A stretch of 58,425 nt of DNA from NCBI GenBank assembly GCA_947492885.1, contig CANLPK010000008.1, forward strand, positions 1 to 58,425, written 5' to 3'. The stretch comes from Bacteroidota bacterium (GTDB lineage: Bacteria; Bacteroidota; Bacteroidia; UKL13-3). Numbering within the stretch: position 1 is the first letter of the stretch; each line of letters starts with the position of its first letter. Below, in pieces: positions 18,912 through 28,263 of the stretch. Position numbers and translations under genes: made by a program. The notes beneath the pieces were generated by a model. It was not told where the DNA came from. It was given only the letters and a program-made list of their open reading frames with translations, and searched no databases.

Positions 18912-21089
18912 TTATTTAATTGTGATTTTTAGTCCTACGCCAAGTGATACCGATCCTGCTTTTAATAAATTTGTATTGTTCATCAACGAATTGTAAGTTC
19001 CGATTTCGTCGGTAAGCTTGTAGTTTTTAATATAACTGTTATTGGTAAACGATACATTCTGGAATTGTAATAAGGTAGAGAGCCATAGTTTATCCGACAA
19101 TTGGAAATTGGCATTCAATCGCAAAATCACACCCAGTGAACTTCCTAAACTTAAGTCTTCTGTTTTCGATAGCGATTGGTCAATAGCAACGTCATAACCA
19201 TCTGTACGCTTCTGTGTGAAATAAGCAGCCTCGCCACTCTTTCCTCCATGAGCTTCTATATTGCTGCGGGTAATCATCCAGCTTCCCTTGTTTGGTACAA
19301 TGCTTGAATCAAATTGTGATACTTGTGATCCATTGGCATAATTATAAATTGCTTCGTAATCGGCAGTGGCAGTGCTCGATACCTTGGCCGAAAGTACACT
19401 ATGATAATTTACACCCAATCCTAAACATAGGTTGGCTTTATCGCCCAATCCAAATTTATATTGAAGTATGATTGGAATATTAAGTGATTTAATTTTTAAA
19501 TCTTCATCAATAGCATGCACATTAACTACACGGCGATATGTTTCACCTCTGCTATCCACCGCGCTATAATTTACTCGGAAGCTATCCATCTTAAAGCTTG
19601 CATTGAAGCTACTGAATCCTAAGCCGGTGGCGATACCAAATTTCTTTTTCGATCCAAAGAAATAATCAATATCAAGTTGAACTTGCGTGAATGGTGCTTG
19701 TTTATTGAGCGCGAGTCCGGTATTGTTAAGCACAGTTTTGCTTCCTTTGATCATTTTATCATATCCCAAGTTCGCTTCACTAAATGGCACACTGAAATTA
19801 TTATTACCTCCCGAAATACTGAATCCGATAAAGAACCCAGGGTGTGCATTATCATGTTCGTGTTTTTTGCGATCTTCTTCTTGCTGACGAGCCAAGGCAT
19901 CATCTTTCTCTTTTTGTATTCTATCCGCTTCTGCCTTCGCAGCAGCATCCTTTTCTGCTTGCTCTTTTTCAGCTTTAGCAATCGCTTCGTTTTCTGCCTT
20001 CTCTTTTTCAGCTTTAGCAATCGCATCCTTTTCGGCCTGCGCTTTTCGTTCTTTCTCCGCTAAATCAGCGGCTTCTTTTTCTTTCTTCTCTTTCTCTGCC
20101 TTGGCTATTGCATCTTTATTGGCTGGTTTGGTTGTCGCGCCTTTGGCTTCTTTCTCTTTCTTCTCTTTCTCAGCTAGTGCAATGGCTTCTTTTTCTTTGC
20201 GTTCTTTTTCTGCTAGGGCTATGGCCTCCTTCTCTTGTCTTTCTTTTTCAGCTAAAGCAACAGCCTCTTTCTCGTTCTTCTCTGCAAGTGCCAATGCTTC
20301 CTTCTCTTTGCGTTCCTTCTCAACTAATGCTGCAGCTTCTTTTTCCTTCTTCTCTTTCTCTGCCTTTGCAACAGCATTCTTATCCTTGCCTGCCAGTGCT
20401 GCTTTTTCATCTTTCTCTCTTTGTTTACGTGCTTTTTCAGCTACTGCGAAAGCCACTTTTTCCTCTTTAGAGAAACAACCTGTTCCACTACTGAAACCTT
20501 GTTCTTTAGGGCATTTGTCGTTGCCATTAGGTATGAAGTCACGGTCATCATCGTTCAATAAAGTAATGGCATATCCTAAAACTGTTACGTCCTGAATTTT
20601 GATGGTTTTAAAATCAGCCGAGGCACTAAGTTTTAAGCGAAGGGTATCTGTAACTTTATACAATAAACCGGCAGTGGTGGTGCCATTTGTTTCTTTTAAA
20701 AACAATACGGTAAGTGTGCTATAATCTACTTGTATTGCATTGTATTTTACAAATAAACCTGAAGGATAATTCTCCTTCGTTTTTACAATATAATCGGCTA
20801 ACGATCGAAGTGGGAGGTCGAAAGGATGTTCATAATTCTTATCATAATAAGATGGATTTACTTCATCAGTAACTTTGGCATTGGCCACAAACAAACTTTG
20901 AAATTGCTTGGCTACTGCATCCGAAAAACCTACATCGTCGATAGATGAAAATTTCGAATAGGTGAAATAGTTAATTATTAAGGTATCAATTTTACCAGGT
21001 AGCTGACGACGTTGCATCATGCCAGGTGTTTGTGCACTCACCGTAAATATCGACCCGATAAAAAATAGTAGCAGTAAATATTTTTTCAT
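18912..21089 (-). CDS. Outer-membrane beta-barrel protein with very long Lys/Glu/Ala helix, inside the type VI operon
   Basis: 725 residues; not a recognised Tss protein. Seen, in order: signal peptide (1-20); an unrecognised N-terminal domain (about 21-178); a short calcium-type aspartate loop NDDDRDFIPNGNDKCP (179-194) resembling thrombospondin type 3 repeats; a highly charged region at about 207-412 built of KEKEA-like units (for example AEKERKEKEAIALAEKE), broken once at GATTKPANK (317-325); and a C-terminal outer-membrane beta-barrel (about 417-725) of the porin/OMP_b-brl kind ending SVSLGVGLKITIK. Inferred: the helix resembles TolA domain II and, at 0.15 nm per residue, could reach about 30 nm, enough to cross the periplasm. 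It lies 4 bases after the 1285-aa gene and 22 before tssP, so it is made with the type VI envelope proteins. Confidence 0.75.
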   Translation of the reverse strand: MKKYLLLLFFIGSIFTVSAQTPGMMQRRQLPGKIDTLIINYFTYSKFSSIDDVGFSDAVAKQFQSLFVANAKVTDEVNPSYYDKNYEHPFDLPLRSLADYIVKTKENYPSGLFVKYNAIQVDYSTLTVLFLKETNGTTTAGLLYKVTDTLRLKLSASADFKTIKIQDVTVLGYAITLLNDDDRDFIPNGNDKCPKEQGFSSGTGCFSKEEKVAFAVAEKARKQREKDEKAALAGKDKNAVAKAEKEKKEKEAAALVEKERKEKEALALAEKNEKEAVALAEKERQEKEAIALAEKERKEKEAIALAEKEKKEKEAKGATTKPANKDAIAKAEKEKKEKEAADLAEKERKAQAEKDAIAKAEKEKAENEAIAKAEKEQAEKDAAAKAEADRIQKEKDDALARQQEEDRKKHEHDNAHPGFFIGFSISGGNNNFSVPFSEANLGYDKMIKGSKTVLNNTGLALNKQAPFTQVQLDIDYFFGSKKKFGIATGLGFSSFNASFKMDSFRVNYSAVDSRGETYRRVVNVHAIDEDLKIKSLNIPIILQYKFGLGDKANLCLGLGVNYHSVLSAKVSSTATADYEAIYNYANGSQVSQFDSSIVPNKGSWMITRSNIEAHGGKSGEAAYFTQKRTDGYDVAIDQSLSKTEDLSLGSSLGVILRLNANFQLSDKLWLSTLLQFQNVSFTNNSYIKNYKLTDEIGTYNSLMNNTNLLKAGSVSLGVGLKITIK

Positions 21090-21093
21090 AGGA

Positions 21094-24000
21094 TTATTGG
21101 TTGATGATAAATTTTAAAGTCTGTGAATTACCTGAGTTATCGATGATCCGGATATAATAAATCCCGTTAGCAACAACCGGCATTTGGATATAATTATCGC
21201 CTTGATGTAATGAGATATTCATAATTGATTGACCAAGCACATCGGTTATTGTTGCAATTTCAGGTATCTTATTCCCAGTTAATTTTAAATTGAATTGCCC
21301 TTTGTTGGGGTTTGGCTGAATAGCAATGCTAAGGTCATTCAAATTAGATGAAACACCCAAAGGAGCATTATAATATACTTTGTAAGTACATCCTCCCGAG
21401 TTTAATCGAACATAATAGTTTCTGTTAGGATTGATTCCACCTGCTGGGGTAAAATCCTGAAGGGTAGCACCAGTTATATCGTTAGAGACAAAGGTAGTAT
21501 CATCATATCCCCATTGATAGGTTGCTTGAGTATTATCTAGGCAAACTAAAGTCTTATTCGAATTCGTTAAAAGTATTCGGGGTGTTGACGGAATCGTAGA
21601 AGTAACAGTTAGTGTTAGTGCAGAAGTGTCTTTACAACCAGTAATGCTATTTGTTGCAATTGCATAAATAGTGAATGGTGAACCCGAAGCAGGAAAATCA
21701 ATCAAACAATTGGCTTTATGCTTGCCATGAAATTCTATTAGGTTATTGGTACTGCTCCAAAGAAATACAATATCCGTTTGAGGTTTCACTCCGAAGTTCA
21801 CTCCTTTCTGATTGAAACAAACAGTGGTTGGATTGGTTGTTAAGAATTCGGGTTTATTAGGTTTGGCATTGATGGTAATAGTACCTGTTTTTGAAGCTGG
21901 AGCACAGATCCCAGTAGTGGTTACAGTATAGTTGAAAACTCCAGTAACTGTAGGCGTTCCACTGATAGTAAATAAAGTACCTGCCAAGACGCCAGCGACT
22001 CCTGCAGGCAATCCCGTTACGTTGGTACCTGTGCCACCACCACCAATAGTATATCTTATATCGCTAATAGAAAATCCTAAACACAGAACCTGATTCGTTA
22101 TTCCAGAAGCCAAGCTTACCGTGGCATTTGGATTTACTTGTAATGCCTTAGATGCGGTTGGTGTACCACAACTACCCCCACTTGCAGTAAGTGTTAATGT
22201 TACCATGCCACTAAAGTTAGTGGGTGGTGTGTATGTTGCATTAAGTGTTGTAGCATTCGGATTAAATGTTCCTCCAATGCCATTATCTGACCATGTTCCT
22301 CCAGTTGCCGAACCTCCAACAATTCCGCCTAAGGCGGCAGAGGTGGCTGTTTGACAAATTGCTGTCATGGCAGGTCCAGCATCGGCAGTAGCGGTAGGGT
22401 TTACAGTGATTACGACGGTGCTTGTTATGGCATTACAAGGCCCAGTTGACGTTAGGGTAAGTGTTACGTTACCATTTGTAATACTGGGGGTATAGTTTGT
22501 TGTGAGAGAATTCGCATTGCTGAAACCGCCAGAAGGTGCACTCCAAATTCCTCCAGTAGCACTACCTCCAACGATTCCGGTGACAGAAACTGATCCCCCT
22601 TGGCATACCGATTTTGGACTACCAGCATTGGCGGTGGAAAGCGGTCTTACTGTTAAGGTAACAGTACTTGTGGTCGACGTACATGGTGCTGTTGCATTGG
22701 CAGTAAGAGTTAAAGTGACCGTGCCACTATTACCTGCAACAGGTGTAAATATTACTGTTGAAGGCGTTGTTGTCGCACCTGAATTACTTAATTGCGAAGC
22801 AACATTAGTCATGGTACCTGTTAATCCAGTGATAGACCAAGTGCCATTGATAGCGCCACCACCAATAGAGGAACCTGTAAGTGTATAGGGTTGGCCACTA
22901 CAGATGCTAGTAGCACTACCCGCATTAGCTGTTGGTGCTGGGTTTACCGTAAGTACGACATCACTAGAAGCGGAGGTGCAGGGCCCACTTGGGTCGTCGG
23001 TAGTAAGGGTTAAGGTAATGGTACCTGAATTGGTAGCGATGGGCGTAAATATTGCGGCCGCAGGATTTGCAGATTGACTAGTGCTACTCAATTGGGCTGC
23101 AGAATTGGACATGGTACCAGTAACTGATTTTATACTCCATGCGCCAGTGCTAGCAGCACCTCCAATAGTGGCGCCTGAAAGTGTATAAGGTGCACCTGAG
23201 CAGATAGTTGTATTTGTGCCAGCATTCGCAGTAGCATCGGGATTGTATGTAAGAACCATACTGCTTGAAACTGCTCCACAAGGTCCCGATGGATCGTTGG
23301 TAGTAAGCGTTAGCGTTACAGTGCCAGTATTTGTTCCAATTGGATTAAAAACAACTGATGCTGGATTGGCTGTCTGAGAGGTTGAACTTAGTTGGCTTGA
23401 ATTATTTGACATCGAACCAGTAACTGCAGTAATGGACCAAGCACCTGTGCTTGCGCTTCCTCCAACACTTGCACCTGTCAAGGTATAGTTTGCTCCTCTA
23501 CATGTGGTAGCATTTGATCCAGCATTGGAAGTGGCAGCTTGATTCACTGTAATAACAACATTGCTTGTCGCAGCTGGACAGGGCCCAGATGGATCGTCAG
23601 TGGTTAGTGTAAGTGTTGCGGTTCCAAAATTCCCTGATATAGGAGTAAATGTTACCGCCGCTGGGGTTCCTGTTGCGCTCGTATTACTAAGTTGAGAAGA
23701 AGCGGTAGTTAAGGATCCTGTAACAGCAGTGATCGACCAGGTACCAGTGGAGGCGCTTCCTCCGATGGTTGCTCCTGTAAGCGTATATGCTGAGCCAGAA
23801 CAAGTTGTACCTGAAGAACCTGCATTAGAAGTCGCTGCTGAGTTTACCGTAATAACTACCGTACTTGTTGCTGGTGTGCAAGGTCCAGTGGTGGTGAGTG
23901 TAAGGGTTACAGTTCCAGAAGTAATGGAAGGAGTATAATTTGAAGTTAGAGATGCCGCATTGCTAAATGAACCTGATGGCGCCGACCAGATACTTCCAGT

Positions 24001-24951
24001 AGCACTTCCCCCAATACTACCAGCAAGGGTAGCAGCGGTTCCTTGGCAAATGGTTTGGGGAGATCCAGCATTGGCTGTTGGCGTTGCATTCACTGTAATA
24101 ACAACGGTGCTTGTTGCAGGTGTGCATGCAGGTCCGCTAGTAGTTAATGTTAAGGTAACGGTCCCCGATGTAATCGATGGCGTATAGGAAGAACTTAACG
24201 AGCTTGCACTGCTAAATGATCCACTGGGTGCCGACCAAGTACTACCCGTGGCACTGCCACCAATACTCCCTGCTAAGGTTACAAAGCCTCCTTGACAAAC
24301 GGATTGATTGGAACCAGCATTCGCTGTAGGGGTTGGGTAAACTGTTATAACAACAGTACTTGTGCGCACACAAGCCGCACCAGTTGAAGTCAAAGTCAAG
24401 GTTACAGTACCCGTTGTAATTGAAGGGGTATATTGTGTATTTAATACAGTAGCAGTGCTGAAGCTTCCACTTGGAGCCGACCAGATTCCAGAAGTGGAAC
24501 TTCCAGTAACGGAGCCGGCAAGGGTAACGGTTCCTGCCTGACAAACAGATTGTGGAGAACCTGCACTAACTGTAGGCGGAGCCACCACAGTAAATTGATT
24601 CGAAAATGTATCTACTTGACGATTGCTGTTGAGGGTATCTTTGCCCCAAATACGGTAAGCACCCGTGGTTTGTGAAACGGGTATGCGATACTTAACGGTT
24701 GTAGTTGTGCCAGATAAAAAAAAAGAATCAATAAAATTCGATGTGGAATAGGAAGTTCCACCTAAATCAGATAGGTAATAGTAGGCTTTATCCGAGCCTC
24801 CACTATACGTATTATCATAAGTGAAAACCATGGTAATGGTATCACCTTGACAAACATTGGCAGGACTCACAACAATAGAGTAAATCATTTTCTCACTATA
24901 GGCGAAATGCCCAAGTAAAATTCCAATGCCCAGAAGTAAAAATTTTTTCAT
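21094..24951 (-). CDS. T9SS type A cargo with nine Ig/PKD-like repeats, inside the type VI operon
   Basis: 1,285 residues. Seen: signal peptide MKKFLLLGIGILLGHFAYS; an Ig-like N-terminal domain (about 22-122); nine tandem repeats of about 82-90 residues from about 124, each opening with A(N/D)AGS-x5-C and ending T-x-TLTLT...TVVITVN, in two subtypes (WSAPSG and WSITAVTG); PKD-like domains after these; and a C-terminal sorting domain IAIQPNPNKGQFNLKLTG ... ITDVLGQSIMNI ... NGIYYIRI. Known: this C-terminal block is the type A T9SS signal, so the protein is exported through T9SS and probably anchored on the surface. The Thr/Ser/Gly-rich repeats suggest an adhesin, by inference. It lies between tssO2 (33 bases) and the barrel gene (4 bases), which is not a known arrangement to me. 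Confidence 0.82.
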   Translation of the reverse strand: MKKFLLLGIGILLGHFAYSEKMIYSIVVSPANVCQGDTITMVFTYDNTYSGGSDKAYYYLSDLGGTSYSTSNFIDSFFLSGTTTTVKYRIPVSQTTGAYRIWGKDTLNSNRQVDTFSNQFTVVAPPTVSAGSPQSVCQAGTVTLAGSVTGSSTSGIWSAPSGSFSTATVLNTQYTPSITTGTVTLTLTSTGAACVRTSTVVITVYPTPTANAGSNQSVCQGGFVTLAGSIGGSATGSTWSAPSGSFSSASSLSSSYTPSITSGTVTLTLTTSGPACTPATSTVVITVNATPTANAGSPQTICQGTAATLAGSIGGSATGSIWSAPSGSFSNAASLTSNYTPSITSGTVTLTLTTTGPCTPATSTVVITVNSAATSNAGSSGTTCSGSAYTLTGATIGGSASTGTWSITAVTGSLTTASSQLSNTSATGTPAAVTFTPISGNFGTATLTLTTDDPSGPCPAATSNVVITVNQAATSNAGSNATTCRGANYTLTGASVGGSASTGAWSITAVTGSMSNNSSQLSSTSQTANPASVVFNPIGTNTGTVTLTLTTNDPSGPCGAVSSSMVLTYNPDATANAGTNTTICSGAPYTLSGATIGGAASTGAWSIKSVTGTMSNSAAQLSSTSQSANPAAAIFTPIATNSGTITLTLTTDDPSGPCTSASSDVVLTVNPAPTANAGSATSICSGQPYTLTGSSIGGGAINGTWSITGLTGTMTNVASQLSNSGATTTPSTVIFTPVAGNSGTVTLTLTANATAPCTSTTSTVTLTVRPLSTANAGSPKSVCQGGSVSVTGIVGGSATGGIWSAPSGGFSNANSLTTNYTPSITNGNVTLTLTSTGPCNAITSTVVITVNPTATADAGPAMTAICQTATSAALGGIVGGSATGGTWSDNGIGGTFNPNATTLNATYTPPTNFSGMVTLTLTASGGSCGTPTASKALQVNPNATVSLASGITNQVLCLGFSISDIRYTIGGGGTGTNVTGLPAGVAGVLAGTLFTISGTPTVTGVFNYTVTTTGICAPASKTGTITINAKPNKPEFLTTNPTTVCFNQKGVNFGVKPQTDIVFLWSSTNNLIEFHGKHKANCLIDFPASGSPFTIYAIATNSITGCKDTSALTLTVTSTIPSTPRILLTNSNKTLVCLDNTQATYQWGYDDTTFVSNDITGATLQDFTPAGGINPNRNYYVRLNSGGCTYKVYYNAPLGVSSNLNDLSIAIQPNPNKGQFNLKLTGNKIPEIATITDVLGQSIMNISLHQGDNYIQMPVVANGIYYIRIIDNSGNSQTLKFIINQ

Positions 24952-24984
24952 GACGATTTGTTTTTTGTTTTACTAAAAATAAAT

Positions 24985-25491
24985 TTAGTTCGAATTTTTG
25001 TTCGTGATACCTAAAATAAGATTAATCTGTTTCAAATCATCCTTATTGGTTTTCAATTTGTCTTTGCATTCGTCTACCTTTTTATTAATCACATTATTAT
25101 TATCAACTGTATTCTTGATGTTCTGCTTATCAACCAACATGATGGTATAGTTCTCAATGATACCGGTAAATGCGCTTTCGGTTAAATTGTTTTGTGCGAA
25201 ATACGTTTTCAAATCCTTGATTCCTTTATCAATCTCATTCGATAGCACCACCGCATTATTTGCTGTTGGTTCAAATGCATTTAATTTTCTTTCGATTGTA
25301 TCCATCTGCGAAAGGATTACCGTCTGTTTAGTATTTAATGCTTCCATCTCCTGAATTTTGGCAGCATCATTATCCATTTGTTTGCTCGACTTGCCCTTAT
25401 AGTCACTAAAAAGTGATACGACTAGCAATAGCACACTGGCAAACATTAATATCATGAACGTTGTAAACTTGTTCTTTAAATCTTTGGTCAT
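24985..25491 (-). CDS. Second TssO-like single-pass coiled-coil protein
   Basis: 168 residues. Seen: one N-terminal membrane helix (FMILMFASVLLLVVSLFSDY, residues about 12-31), then a periplasmic helical region. It is clearly related to the next gene upstream: ILSQMDTIERKLNAF matches FMSQIDEINKKLKEY, IIENYTIMLVDKQNIKN matches IVENYNSMLSLKSKLSD, and both have a cysteine in the same place near the end (DECKDK / SDCESE). Known: TssO is a bitopic subunit of the TssNQOPR complex. Inferred: a tandem duplicate that may form a hetero-oligomer with TssO. It is possible that published nomenclature would call this one TssP. The gap to tssO is 35 bases. Confidence 0.65.
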   Translation of the reverse strand: MTKDLKNKFTTFMILMFASVLLLVVSLFSDYKGKSSKQMDNDAAKIQEMEALNTKQTVILSQMDTIERKLNAFEPTANNAVVLSNEIDKGIKDLKTYFAQNNLTESAFTGIIENYTIMLVDKQNIKNTVDNNNVINKKVDECKDKLKTNKDDLKQINLILGITNKNSN

Positions 25492-25526
25492 GGGAGTATA
25501 TTTTTAAGCCTTTAGGTTTTGAATAA

Positions 25527-26018
25527 TTATTTTTTCTCTTGTTTGTCTTTAAGTTCTTTTTCTACTTTTCTGTTTTCTGATTCACAATCACTTAATACCG
25601 AATTTGCTTGGGCTAGCTGCACCTTTGCATCACTCAATTTCGATTTTAAACTAAGCATAGAATTGTAATTCTCTACAATTCTATGGTAAACTTTATTGGT
25701 TTCATTTTCGGTTCCAATGGCTTCTTCTAATGCGATATTTTTCTTACTGATATCTTTTTGCAAGAAACTTTGTGCTGCCCCAGGCATATCATACTCTTTT
25801 AGCTTTTTATTGATTTCATCAATTTGCGACATAAAGCCACTTTGCTTAGCTTTAAAGCTGGCATAATCTTTTACCTTAATTTTCAATTCAGCAAACTGCT
25901 TATTGGGTAGAATAAAGTTAAAACTTACAGCCCCAGTAATTATAATTACACAAAGGGTGAAGAAGAGGACGAAACTCCAGAATGAACTGTTACGTTCTTG
26001 GGTATTGAGTGGTTTCAT
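25527..26018 (-). CDS. tssO: Type VI secretion protein TssO (subtype iii)
   Basis: 163 residues. Seen: a short cytoplasmic N-terminus KPLNTQERN, one membrane helix (FVLFFTLCVIIITGAVSFNF, about 15-34), and a coiled-coil periplasmic part with the motif VYHRIVENYNSMLSLKS and a charged tail KELKDKQEKK. Known: TssO of Bacteroidota type VI systems is a bitopic inner-membrane protein of this size. It follows tssK by 138 bases, the largest gap in the run, so an internal promoter is possible there, but no TAnnTTTG box was recognised. Confidence 0.7.
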   Translation of the reverse strand: MKPLNTQERNSSFWSFVLFFTLCVIIITGAVSFNFILPNKQFAELKIKVKDYASFKAKQSGFMSQIDEINKKLKEYDMPGAAQSFLQKDISKKNIALEEAIGTENETNKVYHRIVENYNSMLSLKSKLSDAKVQLAQANSVLSDCESENRKVEKELKDKQEKK

Positions 26019-26156
26019 GAATACTATTAAAGTTATGGTTCAGATTTATAATTTCAAATTTCAATTTTATGATTTGGATTTTCTATTTCAAACCTATGAA
26101 ATACGTCAGATAGTTTACGTTCTGTGAATTATCAGGCATATCCCGCAGGAGTGGTT

Positions 26157-27308
26157 TTAGAAATCGAGCATAGAAAATCCTTTTTTCTTCTCTGGCTTTT
26201 TATCGATTTCTTTTTCACGAACGAAAATGTCACGTTCTTTTTTACGTCCAATAAGTTCGAGTGAGTTGAGTTTATTAAGTAATGAGGCCAAGATGCTCAA
26301 CATATAATCTACTTTGGCTAAGGCGTCGTAGCAGTCATTATGGTCATAATCAACATCAATCACTTCATCCAGCATATTCATGAATTGTCCTGGAGTAAGG
26401 TCGGTCCATTCTTTGAAATAATTCAAAAGCTCCTCACGATCCTTCTCACGCATGCAATTAATGCTCACCTTGGCCTCGTTAGCCAAGCGAGTAAATAGTT
26501 CCACCACATATATTGGCGATTGTTGTGGCAACATCGAACGGAACTGAAAAAAGGAGGCTGAAGTATTGTAAACTAGGCGTTCACATACGATGCGTACAAA
26601 TTGTGCCAGACCAGTATCCTGACTATTATCCAATACTTTCTTAACGATATTGGTGCTATAGCTTTGAATTTCATTCAAATAACCGCCAAGCGTATTATAG
26701 ATGGTTTTCAGTGCAGGATGTGCAATGATAGAAGTACAAGCAGGGATGAATCGTTGATCAAAAACGAACTCATTCGATTTGAAATGTAAACGACCAATGA
26801 TAATGAAATGCTCTCCCAATTCGGAAGCCTTCACCTGATCGGATGGCAATACACTCACTTCAATTGCGGGGCGTTCGAAAGGGTGACGAGGAGGTTGTTC
26901 TTCAGCACTTGGCGTACCCGTAGGAACGCGTGAAAAAGGATTTACAGAAAGTACTACATCAAATACACCTGCACCTTTTTTTGCAACTTCAGGGGTTAAT
27001 TGAATATTAGAAGTGATTTCTTCCCCGCCTTCTAATACCTCAATTCTACAACCACCCTGGGTTACGGCCCTGCATTGGGTTAGCGATACTTTATAATTTT
27101 CACTTTGGGTTTCTTTTACCGTAAATGATAAGGAGGTTTTATCTCCTTGCAATGGCGGCAATAAACCGTAGTTGAAATTATTGAGCTGTATCGAAATCCC
27201 ATCGCGTAGATGGTCAAATATGAAATTGTTGGTCTCGGAGAAATGAGATCTTGAAATCTTCATTCCGTCGATCCAATTCACGGCGTTATGCTTTATCTTA
27301 GGAACCAT
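26157..27308 (-). CDS. tssK: Type VI secretion baseplate protein TssK
   Basis: 383 residues. Seen: near the N-terminus AVNWIDGMKISRSHFSETNN (residues about 9-28), which matches the W-x-(E/D)-GM-x(5)-HF signature of TssK; a beta-rich first half with LPSDQVKASELGEHFIIIGRL; and a helical C-terminal half with SMLPQQSPIYVVELFTRLANEA. Known: TssK is a trimeric baseplate subunit that links the type VI baseplate to the membrane complex. In this phylum the partner would be TssN and its associates rather than TssL/TssM. It follows tssN by 40 bases. Length is somewhat short of proteobacterial TssK (about 445), as is usual in Bacteroidota. Confidence 0.78.
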   Translation of the reverse strand: MVPKIKHNAVNWIDGMKISRSHFSETNNFIFDHLRDGISIQLNNFNYGLLPPLQGDKTSLSFTVKETQSENYKVSLTQCRAVTQGGCRIEVLEGGEEITSNIQLTPEVAKKGAGVFDVVLSVNPFSRVPTGTPSAEEQPPRHPFERPAIEVSVLPSDQVKASELGEHFIIIGRLHFKSNEFVFDQRFIPACTSIIAHPALKTIYNTLGGYLNEIQSYSTNIVKKVLDNSQDTGLAQFVRIVCERLVYNTSASFFQFRSMLPQQSPIYVVELFTRLANEAKVSINCMREKDREELLNYFKEWTDLTPGQFMNMLDEVIDVDYDHNDCYDALAKVDYMLSILASLLNKLNSLELIGRKKERDIFVREKEIDKKPEKKKGFSMLDF

Positions 27309-27348
27309 TATTAATTTAAATTTTAGGTTTTAAATTAGTTTACTTTGA

Positions 27349-28209
27349 TTAGTTTACTTCAACACGTTTTGCAACAACGGCAATATTCTCTTTCAATTTA
27401 TTCTCTTTGATTGTAATATCTGGGTCGATGTATTTTTTACCGGTGAAGAAGTTGCCCTTGGTATAGAATATCCAACCGTGAGGCTCGCCCTCATAGTTAC
27501 TATATTGAATTGGACTTTCTTCAAATTTCATGTTGTAATTGGCAATAAAAGAAACGAACCAGTCACTAAAATTCATTTCTAATGGAGCTTTCGCCTTGAA
27601 ATTGCTAATCGTAGTATCGCTTGGATTCTTTGAAAATTCAATATCCAATAAAAACATTTTGTTCAAATCCATGCGCTCGAAATCAGGCTCCTCATAGTCT
27701 GTAGGATGATACCAAACCTTGTATATTTCGGGAGGAATGGCCGCAAATTTTTGAAATGCCAAATCAACTATATATGGAATAAAGAAGGTGATATAACTTG
27801 TAGCAAACCACCAAACAATATTATTGGTATTAAATACCAAAAAGAAGTATGCAAAAACAGTTAATCCAAACATTACGGGAATCAACATAAACATCCATTC
27901 GGTGATGGCTGTTTTATTAAAATAAGGGCTGAATCCACTGCGCATATTACTCCAAAAGAACCAGCCTAAAACCAAGATCCACACTTGTGCTCCTAGGTAA
28001 AACCAGGTGATATTACTATTGAAAAACATGAAGCCAAACACTCCTGGAAGTGCAGCTAGGAGTGAAAATAGGAATCCTACCATCAAATTTTTTCTTCGAG
28101 TAATGGCGGGATTGCCGGTAATTAAATATTTGTAAATCAAGGTGATGATAATACCAAGAACTAACAGCACAATTACAGGAATGGGTAAGTACTTCAGGAA
28201 CTTTGTCAT
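27349..28209 (-). CDS. tssN: Type VI secretion inner-membrane protein TssN (subtype iii)
   Basis: 286 residues. Seen: five or so membrane helices in residues about 8-165 (for example IPVIVLLVLGIIITLIYKYL and WFYLGAQVWILVLGWFFW), then a cytoplasmic domain of about 115 residues with DLNKMFLLDIEF, NFKAKAPLEMNFSDWF, HGWIFYTKGNFFTGKKYIDP and the end TIKENKLKENIAVVAKRVEV. That C-terminal block is characteristic of TssN. Known: TssN is the polytopic inner-membrane platform unique to Bacteroidota type VI systems. It lies between tssG (54 bases upstream) and tssK (40 bases downstream), placing baseplate and membrane anchor genes side by side. Confidence 0.82.
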   Translation of the reverse strand: MTKFLKYLPIPVIVLLVLGIIITLIYKYLITGNPAITRRKNLMVGFLFSLLAALPGVFGFMFFNSNITWFYLGAQVWILVLGWFFWSNMRSGFSPYFNKTAITEWMFMLIPVMFGLTVFAYFFLVFNTNNIVWWFATSYITFFIPYIVDLAFQKFAAIPPEIYKVWYHPTDYEEPDFERMDLNKMFLLDIEFSKNPSDTTISNFKAKAPLEMNFSDWFVSFIANYNMKFEESPIQYSNYEGEPHGWIFYTKGNFFTGKKYIDPDITIKENKLKENIAVVAKRVEVN

Positions 28210-28263
28210 ATAAGAATTTCGATAACGGGTTGATGTTTTAGGGTTTTTAAAAATTAGTTTGTG

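Noticed and set aside
20101-20595. Plus-strand frame rich in Ser, Phe and Ala opposite the barrel gene
   Set aside because: It is the antisense of the KEKEA codons (AAA/GAA read backwards give Phe/Ser/Leu); low complexity and no start context.
22121-24187. Several plus-strand frames opposite the T9SS repeat protein
   Set aside because: They repeat with the same period as the sense repeats and are rich in Val/Pro; shadows of the real gene.
21094-24951. Tandem repeats considered as a CRISPR or satellite array
   Set aside because: They are in-frame protein repeats of 82-90 residues with divergent DNA, not short direct repeats with spacers.
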